Assembly: GCF_030409505.1 (NCBI RefSeq)
Contig: NZ_JAUFPZ010000002.1
Coordinates: 3,479,501 to 3,543,500 of the forward strand
Reading direction: 5' to 3'
Length of the DNA: 64,000 bases
Source of the DNA: Zunongwangia endophytica
GTDB lineage: Bacteria > Bacteroidota > Bacteroidia > Flavobacteriales > Flavobacteriaceae
Both the position numbers and the translations under genes were made by a program. Of this stretch, positions 16,091 through 23,627 are shown piece by piece; the stretch's first letter is position 1; each line of letters starts with the position of its first letter. The notes below the pieces were generated by a model, which worked only from the letters and a program-made list of their open reading frames with translations, was not told the origin of the DNA and did not search any database.

Positions 16091-17971
16091 ATGAAAAGTC
16101 TAGGCTTTTATTATAATAGAATTAAATCTATTTCTGTTCAAGAACTACTCTTTTACAGAACTTTTCAATTTTTCAATCAAAATATTAAACTTAAATATTT
16201 AAAAAATAATTCTAAAAAATCATATAAACTGAATGTTCCCGTAATTGATTGGAATACGAATGATTTTACAGTAGATTATGAATATAATATATTTAATAAA
16301 GTGACGGTTAATCTTAAAGAAAGTATTGATTGGTATTCAGACCCATATACTAATAAAAGACATCCGTTAATGTATTTTACATTATATAACAAACAAAATT
16401 ATGATTTGTATGGAGACGTAAAATATATTTCAGATATAGGAAGATTACACTTTTTGCCGTTTTTGGCACTAAATTTCTTTAATAATAAAAACAACGAATC
16501 TCTTGACGTAATTAGAAAGCATGTAAATAGTTTTAATAGAGATGTTAAGTTTTTATATTCTATTCACTGGACAAGTGGAATAGAAGTAGCTATTAGAAAT
16601 ATAAATCTAATATATACTTTATTGATTTTGGATCAAATAGCGGAAGTAGATGAAATTCTCAAGAATGAAATTAAGGAATTGATATTTAAGGGTGTTACTT
16701 TTTTAAGGAACAATTTATCCTTGTATTCATCAGCAAATAATCATTTGCTTGCTGAATTGTGTGGTTTGGCCGTTTTTGATTTGATTTTTGAAACAAATCA
16801 TAATAAATATGTTAAATGGTTCTTGAAGGAGGTAGACAGACAATTTAATGAAGATGGAGTTAACTTTGAATTGTCTACAGGATATCATGCAGAAACACTA
16901 GATTATACTCTCGTTGTTATATCTTTAATACAAAAACTTAAATTAGGTTATTTGTATAATATTGAGTCATTAAGGGAAAAAATTATAGCTGGAGGGTGCT
17001 TTTTGTTTAACTGTGAGGTCTATAATTTATCACATTTTGGTGATTGTGATGATGGACATTTAATATATCCATTTATGGATAAAAATTTTGACTATCATAA
17101 ATCCATCTTGCAATCTATAGATATCTTATATGATACAAAATATAGTACTTCAGAAGTTATTGATAGTCGAAATTTATTGTTGTTTGGTGGAGATGTAGTT
17201 TGTAGTAAAATTAGAAAAGTTATTGATGAACCTGTAGACACTATTTTTAAAGACTCTGGTTATTTATTCTTATATGATAATAAGAGTAAGACAAAATTAA
17301 CATTTGATTTTGGAGCAATTGGGGATAACTTGTTGTCGGCTCATGGGCACTCTGATCAGTTATCATTTACATTAGGAGTGAATAGTAAACCTGTTTTTGT
17401 GGATAATGGAACTTTTCAATATCACGAACGTTATAAAAACTTTCGAGATTATTTTAGGGGGGTTTATGCCCATAATACTCTCTCTGTTAACGGTGAAAAT
17501 CATGCTAAAATATTAACGAGAATGAGTTGGGATAAAACTTCTAAAGCCAAACTTTTACAATATAAGAATAATAATGAAGAAGCTTTTGTTTTGGTAAGTT
17601 CTGATGTGTATAAAGAAAGATTTGGAGTAACTTTAGTAAGGGGGATTAATTTCAATAAAAGGAATAGGAAAATTATAATCAGTGATGAAATTATTAATCC
17701 TCAAAATAAGGAGATATCAATAGATAGTATATTTAATATTCATCCTTCATTAAGTTTAACTGAGAAGAATGAGGATGGTTTCCAATTGATAAATGGAGTT
17801 TCTTTAAATGTTTTAAATAAAAAGAGCTTATTATCCTATGAATCTGGGAATATAGAACCTCTTTTAGCTTGGTTTTCAGAAAAGTTTGAACACAAAGAAG
17901 TTGGCTTAACGGTAATTAGTAAATTTAAAAATAATATGTCCGAAAAAATGGACTATGTAATAACTTTTTAG
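16091..17971 (+). CDS. Heparinase II/III-like (alginate-lyase-type) protein
   Basis: 626 residues. The N-terminal alpha/alpha-toroid domain contains the family pattern NNHLLAELCGLAVFD. The C-terminal beta-sandwich carries LLSAHGHSDQLSFTLG, VFVDNGTFQYHERYK and FRGVYAHNTLSVNG, which hold the catalytic His and Tyr of heparinase II/III and PL15/PL17-type lyases. No signal peptide is visible (start MKSLGFYYNRIKSIS), so it appears cytoplasmic, unlike degradative lyases. Similar proteins occur in O-antigen and capsule clusters; their reaction is poorly known. Given mannuronate or glucuronate precursors in the locus, it may act on a uronic-acid-containing glycan. It lies directly before a sulfotransferase. 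Confidence 0.8.
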   Translation: MKSLGFYYNRIKSISVQELLFYRTFQFFNQNIKLKYLKNNSKKSYKLNVPVIDWNTNDFTVDYEYNIFNKVTVNLKESIDWYSDPYTNKRHPLMYFTLYNKQNYDLYGDVKYISDIGRLHFLPFLALNFFNNKNNESLDVIRKHVNSFNRDVKFLYSIHWTSGIEVAIRNINLIYTLLILDQIAEVDEILKNEIKELIFKGVTFLRNNLSLYSSANNHLLAELCGLAVFDLIFETNHNKYVKWFLKEVDRQFNEDGVNFELSTGYHAETLDYTLVVISLIQKLKLGYLYNIESLREKIIAGGCFLFNCEVYNLSHFGDCDDGHLIYPFMDKNFDYHKSILQSIDILYDTKYSTSEVIDSRNLLLFGGDVVCSKIRKVIDEPVDTIFKDSGYLFLYDNKSKTKLTFDFGAIGDNLLSAHGHSDQLSFTLGVNSKPVFVDNGTFQYHERYKNFRDYFRGVYAHNTLSVNGENHAKILTRMSWDKTSKAKLLQYKNNNEEAFVLVSSDVYKERFGVTLVRGINFNKRNRKIIISDEIINPQNKEISIDSIFNIHPSLSLTEKNEDGFQLINGVSLNVLNKKSLLSYESGNIEPLLAWFSEKFEHKEVGLTVISKFKNNMSEKMDYVITF

Positions 17972-17975
17972 AAGT

Positions 17976-18827
17976 ATGAATATTATCTATATATTAGGAA
18001 CTGGTAGAACTGGGACTACACTTCTTGGTATTGCACTAAGTAATAATTCTGATATTTTTGATACAGGGGAGATCTTAAAGTTTTGTAAACTTAGAGGAGA
18101 GCCGCACGGATTTGATTCTTCAACTCCCAATTATATTTTTTGGAAAGGCATTTTTAATAAACTAAAAGATAGAGTAGATATTAATCATAGTTTAGACGAA
18201 ACTATACATAAGATTGAATATCATAAATATTTTTTCAAGAATTTTTTCCTTAGAAAAAGAAGTGTTAGATACAAGAATTATATAAACAAATTTATAGATG
18301 CCTTGGATGAAGAAATAGGGGAAAATTATATAGTAGATTCTTCAAAATATCCTGGGAGAGCATTGTCATTGAAAAATCATGTGAATTCAAGGCATAATAT
18401 TAATTATGTGTATATAAAAAGAAATCCAATTAGCGTTGTTAATTCATTTTCGAAAAAAAATGTCGAGCAACCATCTAAGGGATTTTTAGCATCTAATGCA
18501 TATTATTTTTTGGTTAATCTTTGTTGTTTATGTTTTTTATGTACTATTAAAAGAGATGAAAAAATCACTATAAGATATGAAGACTTTATTTCTAGGCCAG
18601 AAGAGGTTTTAAATAAGATTCAATCTAAATTTAAGATAAATTTAAGTAGTTCTGTTGAGTTAATAAAAGAAAATAAGGAGCTAAAAACGGGATTTATTTT
18701 TGAAGGGAATCGTATTCGATTAAAGAGTGGAGTGATACTTAAAAAGAGTGATCAACAAATAAGTCCGAACGGAATTAAAGATTACCTAACATTATTGATT
18801 AATGGTTTTTGGTATTATATAAAGTAA
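17976..18827 (+). CDS. Sulfotransferase family protein
   Basis: 283 residues. The 5'-phosphosulfate-binding loop is GTGRTGTT at 8-15, preceded by a hydrophobic strand. The 3'-phosphate-binding motif is in YIKRNPISVVNSFSK, with Arg149 and Ser157 at the family spacing. The rest is diverged, as is common for carbohydrate sulfotransferases. It should move sulfate from PAPS to a hydroxyl of the polysaccharide or its lipid-linked repeat. It starts four bases after the heparinase-like gene. It is the only sulfotransferase seen in the window and gives a direct use for the cysCDNQ module. Confidence 0.85.
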   Translation: MNIIYILGTGRTGTTLLGIALSNNSDIFDTGEILKFCKLRGEPHGFDSSTPNYIFWKGIFNKLKDRVDINHSLDETIHKIEYHKYFFKNFFLRKRSVRYKNYINKFIDALDEEIGENYIVDSSKYPGRALSLKNHVNSRHNINYVYIKRNPISVVNSFSKKNVEQPSKGFLASNAYYFLVNLCCLCFLCTIKRDEKITIRYEDFISRPEEVLNKIQSKFKINLSSSVELIKENKELKTGFIFEGNRIRLKSGVILKKSDQQISPNGIKDYLTLLINGFWYYIK

Positions 18828-18846
18828 ATCGCATAAAAATAAAACT

Positions 18847-20205
18847 ATGAATATAAGTATTTTCGGATTAGGATACGTTGGTTGCGTAAGCGTTGGTTGT
18901 TTAGCCCAAAATGGGCACAATGTAATAGGTGTAGATGTAAACCAAAACAAAATTGATTTAATCAATGATGGGAAACCTACTATTATTGAAGCGGATATAA
19001 ATAAAATAATCCAGGAACAACATAAGTGGGGAAGAATTTCGGCTACTAAAGATGCTAAAAAGGCGGTAATGGATTCTGAGGTTAGTATTATAGCTGTAGG
19101 TACGCCTAGTTCTGAAAAAGGGCACTTAAACTTGCAATATATATTTGCTGTAGCCGAAAGTATTGGAGAGGCGATTAGTAAGAAAGATAGCTTCCATATT
19201 ATTGCGTTACGTTCTACTGTAATGCCGGGCACCTGTGATAAAATTGCAAATATCATAGAAAAAAGTTCTGGAAAGAAAAGAAATAGGGCTTTCGCGGTAG
19301 TGGATAATCCGGAATTCTTAAGGGAAGGGACTGCCGTAAAGGATTACTATAACCCGCCCTTAACCTTAATTGGCTCAGATAATAAAGAGGCTGCAGAGAA
19401 ATTAGCCATACTATATAAGGACTTACCGGGAGAGATTGTAATTTCCGATCTAAAGGTGGCGGAAATAATGAAGTATGTAAACAATACTTATCATGCTTTA
19501 AAAATATCTTTTGCAAACGAGGTGGGTAATATTTGTAGTGAATTGGATATTGATTCCCATGAGGTTATGAATATTTTTTGTAAAGACAAACAATTGAATA
19601 TTTCACCTTATTATTTTAAACCAGGCTTTGCTTACGGTGGTTCATGTTTGCCTAAGGATTTAAAGGGGCTTCAAACTTTGGCGCACGACTTATATGTAGA
19701 GTCCCCTGTAATAGATAGTATCGATAAAACTAATGAGAATCAAATTGCAAGGGCTACCAAATTGATTTATAAATACTGGAACAAGAAGTTAGGCTTTTTA
19801 GGGTTAAGTTTTAAAGAAGGGACAGACGATTTAAGAAATAGTCCCGCTGTGAGGGTTATTGAAGCTTTATTAGGAAAAGGAGCAGATGTTACTATTTATG
19901 ATAAGAATGTAAATATGACGTTACTTACAGGTACAAATAAGGATTATGTGGATGCTAGAATTCCACATTTGTCTAAATTGTTAACATCAGATTTGGAGCA
20001 GGTAATTCAAGATTCGGATGTGTTAATAGTTAATACTAAGGAGAAAGAATTTATTGAAAAATTAGAAGATATTGAAGGTAAGGTTATTATCGATTTTGTG
20101 CGGCTCGGAGATCAATTCTTGAATAAGAAAAACTATACCGGTATAAACTGGGCTACAGATTTAGAAACTGGAAAATATATATCAGCAGAAGATACTGTGA
20201 TTTAA
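18847..20205 (+). CDS. algD: GDP-mannose 6-dehydrogenase (AlgD-like)
   Basis: 452 residues. The Rossmann start MNISIFGLGYVGCVSVGCLA is close to Pseudomonas AlgD. NPEFLREGTAVKDYYNPP is the substrate-binding signature. The catalytic Cys267 in FAYGGSCLPKD aligns with Cys268 of P. aeruginosa AlgD. GLSFKEGTDDLRNSP marks the C-terminal domain. It should oxidise GDP-mannose, made through ManC at the start of the locus, to GDP-mannuronate. Its base composition is less AT-extreme than the preceding block, and it resumes the more conserved part of the operon. A related UDP-sugar dehydrogenase activity is possible but the AlgD match is better. Confidence 0.83.
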   Translation: MNISIFGLGYVGCVSVGCLAQNGHNVIGVDVNQNKIDLINDGKPTIIEADINKIIQEQHKWGRISATKDAKKAVMDSEVSIIAVGTPSSEKGHLNLQYIFAVAESIGEAISKKDSFHIIALRSTVMPGTCDKIANIIEKSSGKKRNRAFAVVDNPEFLREGTAVKDYYNPPLTLIGSDNKEAAEKLAILYKDLPGEIVISDLKVAEIMKYVNNTYHALKISFANEVGNICSELDIDSHEVMNIFCKDKQLNISPYYFKPGFAYGGSCLPKDLKGLQTLAHDLYVESPVIDSIDKTNENQIARATKLIYKYWNKKLGFLGLSFKEGTDDLRNSPAVRVIEALLGKGADVTIYDKNVNMTLLTGTNKDYVDARIPHLSKLLTSDLEQVIQDSDVLIVNTKEKEFIEKLEDIEGKVIIDFVRLGDQFLNKKNYTGINWATDLETGKYISAEDTVI

Positions 20206-20215
20206 GGAAAAATAA

Positions 20216-21403
20216 ATGAGTCTACACGGAAAACATATATTAATAATTGTTGAAAATTTACCCGTTCCATTTGATAGAAGGGTTTGGCAAGAAGCAACCA
20301 CTCTTAAAACTAATGGAGCGGATGTCTCTATAATTTGCCCTAAAATGAAGGGGTATACGGAAGATTATGAATTAATAGATAGTATAGAAATATATAGGCA
20401 CCCATTGCCTTTAGAAGCTAGAGGGGCATTAGGATATTTGATAGAGTATGGAGGGGCAATATATTGGGAGATAAAACTTGCTAGGCAGATTTATAAGAAA
20501 AAACCATTCCATGTGATCCATGGATGTAATCCACCGGACTTAATTTATCTTACAGCGAAAATTTTTAAGAAGAAAGGTGTCAAATATGTTTTTGATCACC
20601 ATGATATTAATCCTGAGCTTTATATTGCCAAGTATGATAAAAAGGATTTTTTTTATAGGTTAATGCTGTATTTTGAAAAGAAGACTTTTAAACATGCTGA
20701 TGCGAGTATCGCAACAAATGAATCCTATAAAGAAATAGCCATTCGAAGAGGGGGTATGAGGGAAGATAACGTACAGGTGGTAAGAAGCGGGCCTAAACTA
20801 GATAGGCTTAAATTGCAGCCGCCAAAACTGGAATATAAAAAAGGTAGAAAATATCTTATTGGATATTTAGGAGTTATAGGTGAGCAAGAAGGGATTGATT
20901 TGTTGTTGGAAAGTGTTAAGCAAATTGTAGCAAAAAGAAATGATGTACAAGTTGCTATTGTAGGTGGAGGATCTGATCTTGATATACTCAAAGATTTGGC
21001 TGTAGAGATGGGGCTTAAGAACTATGTGGATTTTTACGGTCGGGTATCCGATCAACTTTTAGTCGATATATTGAATACAGCAGATGTATGTGTGAATCCT
21101 GATAAACCAACAGAGATGAACAACCTCTCTACCATGAATAAGATTATGGAATATATGGCCCTGAAAAAACCAATTGTTCAATTCAATTTGAAAGAAGGTC
21201 AATTTTCAGCTCAAGAGGCATCCTTATATGCTGAGGATGTTACAGATTTTGCAAATAAAATAGAATATTTGCTCGATAATAAAGAAGTGAGAAGCTATAT
21301 GGGAGATTTCGGCTACAATAGGGTGGTTAACGAGTTATCCTGGGATTATGAGTCCGTTAAATTGATTTCTTTCTATCAAAGGTTGCTTCATATAGATACT
21401 TAA
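20216..21403 (+). CDS. Glycosyltransferase, family 4 (WbuB-like)
   Basis: 395 residues. The N-terminal GT4-type domain starts LIIVENLPVPFDRRVWQEATTL, a signature common in flavobacterial capsule GT4 enzymes. YVFDHHDINPELY follows. The C-terminal half has YLGVIGEQEGIDLLLESV, ILNTADVCVNPDKP and MNKIMEYMALKKPIVQF, which carries the donor-binding glutamate. It sits next to the initiating phosphoglycosyltransferase, so it may add the second sugar. The donor is unknown. Confidence 0.85.
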   Translation: MSLHGKHILIIVENLPVPFDRRVWQEATTLKTNGADVSIICPKMKGYTEDYELIDSIEIYRHPLPLEARGALGYLIEYGGAIYWEIKLARQIYKKKPFHVIHGCNPPDLIYLTAKIFKKKGVKYVFDHHDINPELYIAKYDKKDFFYRLMLYFEKKTFKHADASIATNESYKEIAIRRGGMREDNVQVVRSGPKLDRLKLQPPKLEYKKGRKYLIGYLGVIGEQEGIDLLLESVKQIVAKRNDVQVAIVGGGSDLDILKDLAVEMGLKNYVDFYGRVSDQLLVDILNTADVCVNPDKPTEMNNLSTMNKIMEYMALKKPIVQFNLKEGQFSAQEASLYAEDVTDFANKIEYLLDNKEVRSYMGDFGYNRVVNELSWDYESVKLISFYQRLLHIDT

Positions 21404-21417
21404 TCTAATCGATAAAA

Positions 21418-22761
21418 ATGAAACGATCTGTTTTAATCATACCATTCTCTATTCTAATTCATTTGGTCATTATTAACCTAACGCTGTTTACACTAAGTTA
21501 TGAGACTTATAATAATATGGTGTCCATCGTTTATTATAATCTTAGTTGGCTGCTTATTACTTTTGCTATAGATTTTTACCCAACAAAGCGTAATGAGCGT
21601 TTTTTTACTAATTTTCATAAAGTATTAAGTCTGTTTTTAATTTTTTCATTGGCTTACTTTACTAATTTTAGTTTTCGGAATCTTACAATTTATCCGGCAT
21701 ATCAGTTGAAAGTGTTATTGGTTATTTTTGTAACCATTATTATATACCGATATATTTTTTATTATTTAAGAGATATTTATCGCGTGGAAGGCGGGAACTT
21801 TGTGAGCGTTGTGGTGATTGGTAGGGATCGTAAGCTTAAAAAAATTCGTCAGATTTTTGATCAGCCGGAATTGGGATATAGATATAAAGGATATTTTGAT
21901 AATCATCCTTCTAAAAGTATTACTTATTTAGGAGAGGTAGATAAAGCTTTTGATTTTATTCGGAATAATGTTGTAGATGAAGTTTATTGTATGGTTTCAA
22001 GATTGTCTTCCGATCAGATAAATGAATTGATAGCTTTTTGTGATAATAATCTGGTAAAAATAAAAATGGTACCGGATAATAAAGAAATTTATACCAGGGC
22101 AATGAATGTAGAGCTTTTTGGCAATGTACCGATTTTGAATTTAAGAAAATTGCCCCTAGATACTGATGTAGCACGTTACACCAAACGTATCTTTGATGTC
22201 GTTTTTTCTTCTTTGGTCATTCTTTTTATATTATCCTGGCTGATTCCGGTTATAGGTTTGTTAATAAAGTTGGAGTCTAGAGGACCGATCTTTTTTAAAC
22301 AAAAAAGGCATGGGGTAAACAAACAATCTTTTTTTTGTTATAAATTTCGGTCAATGGCAGTAAACAAAGAAGCAGATACAAAGATGATGACCAAAAATGA
22401 TGCTAGGCTTACCAAAATCGGGAAGTTTATTCGAAAAACCAGTATTGATGAATTACCTCAATTTATAAATGTTTTTAATGGTGATATGAGTGTGGTAGGA
22501 CCAAGGCCGCACATGGAAGCTCATACGAGAGAGTATGAAAATTCAGTAGATAAATACCTTGTCCGTCATTATGCGAAACCTGGAATAACCGGTTTGGCTC
22601 AAATAAAGGGATATCGCGGGGAGGTAGTTGTGAAATCTGATATAATTAATCGTACGCGTTTGGATATTTTTTACGTAGAGAAGTGGTCATTATTACTTGA
22701 TGTCAAAATCATTATTAAAACCGTACTAAATGCAATAGGAGGAGAAGAAAATGCCTATTGA
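21418..22761 (+). CDS. Undecaprenyl-phosphate sugar-1-phosphate transferase (initiating enzyme, WcaJ-like)
   Basis: 447 residues. Four to five membrane segments occur in the first 120 residues, then a CoA-binding-like domain (VVVIGRDRKLKKI). The C-terminal bacterial sugar transferase domain begins at about 255 with YTKRIFDVVFSSLVI. Signature motifs FFKQKRHG, CYKFRSM, KTSIDELPQF and VVGPRPH are all present. It loads the first sugar phosphate onto undecaprenyl phosphate and so starts each repeat unit. The product substrate is commonly UDP-glucose or UDP-galactose in this family but cannot be fixed here. Confidence 0.9.
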   Translation: MKRSVLIIPFSILIHLVIINLTLFTLSYETYNNMVSIVYYNLSWLLITFAIDFYPTKRNERFFTNFHKVLSLFLIFSLAYFTNFSFRNLTIYPAYQLKVLLVIFVTIIIYRYIFYYLRDIYRVEGGNFVSVVVIGRDRKLKKIRQIFDQPELGYRYKGYFDNHPSKSITYLGEVDKAFDFIRNNVVDEVYCMVSRLSSDQINELIAFCDNNLVKIKMVPDNKEIYTRAMNVELFGNVPILNLRKLPLDTDVARYTKRIFDVVFSSLVILFILSWLIPVIGLLIKLESRGPIFFKQKRHGVNKQSFFCYKFRSMAVNKEADTKMMTKNDARLTKIGKFIRKTSIDELPQFINVFNGDMSVVGPRPHMEAHTREYENSVDKYLVRHYAKPGITGLAQIKGYRGEVVVKSDIINRTRLDIFYVEKWSLLLDVKIIIKTVLNAIGGEENAY

Positions 22762-22831
22762 TATTATTTAAATTTAAGAATTTATTTTTTAGATCTTTTT
22801 AAAAAATTATTTTAGCCTAAAATCTATTTTG

Positions 22832-23620
22832 ATGTTCAAACCCAAATTTATTATTTGCTTATTTTGTTTAGCGCTGCTATCGTCTTGTGTGTCACGTGAA
22901 GAGATGGTATATTTTCAAAACCTAGATCAAATTAAAGATATGGGAGATGCTTCTATTTACGATAATTTGAAGATTAAACCTAATGATCAACTGAGTATTA
23001 CTGTGTCCGCAGAAAATATGGAGTCAGCAACACCATTTAACCTACCTTTTGTAGCTGGTATGGCCGGAGGGCAAATGGGAGATTTACGAGTGAATGGTAC
23101 GCCCGTTCTGCAAAATTATTTGGTAAATGCTGAAGGCGAAATCCAGTTTCCGATTTTAGGAACTATTAAGGTTGCTGGTCTTAATAGAAAAGAATTATCT
23201 AAAAAATTGAAGGGAAAAATTTCTGAGTATATACAAAACCCGATTGTGTTTGTAAGGATATCAAATTTTCAGGTTACCATATTAGGTGAAGTGAAGCAAC
23301 CAGGAACTTTTCCTGTTACCGATGAATATCTTAGTCTGCCAAAGGCCTTAGGCCTCGCCGGGGATTTGACTATTTATGGAAGACGTAAAAATATACTCGT
23401 TGTTCGTGAATCCAAAGATGGTGAGAAAGAACATGCTTATTTGGATTTGACTGATTCGAATATTGTTAATTCTCCATTTTATTATCTGCAGCAAAACGAT
23501 GTGGTTTACGTAGAGCCGAATGGACCTCAGTTGCAATCAGCAAATTATAATCGTAATGCATCTGTATATATTTCTATAGCCTCAGTATTGGTTTCTTTAG
23601 CTGTGTTATTAACCCGATAG
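22832..23620 (+). CDS. wza: Polysaccharide export lipoprotein (Wza-type, outer membrane)
   Basis: 262 residues. A signal sequence with lipobox LLSSC puts the lipid-carrying Cys at about residue 19. The polysaccharide export domain follows (LKIKPNDQLSITVSAENME, QNYLVNAEGEIQFPILGTIKVAG), then SLBB-like FQVTILGEVKQPGTF and a C-terminal hydrophobic helix. It forms the outer-membrane exit for the polymer together with Wzc. I chose ATG at 22832; an in-frame TTG lies just before it at 22829. It starts 70 bases after the initiating transferase gene. Confidence 0.92.
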   Translation: MFKPKFIICLFCLALLSSCVSREEMVYFQNLDQIKDMGDASIYDNLKIKPNDQLSITVSAENMESATPFNLPFVAGMAGGQMGDLRVNGTPVLQNYLVNAEGEIQFPILGTIKVAGLNRKELSKKLKGKISEYIQNPIVFVRISNFQVTILGEVKQPGTFPVTDEYLSLPKALGLAGDLTIYGRRKNILVVRESKDGEKEHAYLDLTDSNIVNSPFYYLQQNDVVYVEPNGPQLQSANYNRNASVYISIASVLVSLAVLLTR

Positions 23621-23627
23621 TTTACTT

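Noticed and set aside
8614..18827. Genomic island or transposon carrying the AT-rich block
   Set aside because: No integrase, transposase, tRNA target or direct repeats could be found at its edges. Exchange by homologous recombination in the flanks is more likely than a mobile element.
18792..19256. A 154-codon minus-strand frame opposite the AlgD-like gene
   Set aside because: Hydrophobic-looking translation arises from the antisense of a well-conserved dehydrogenase; no independent support.
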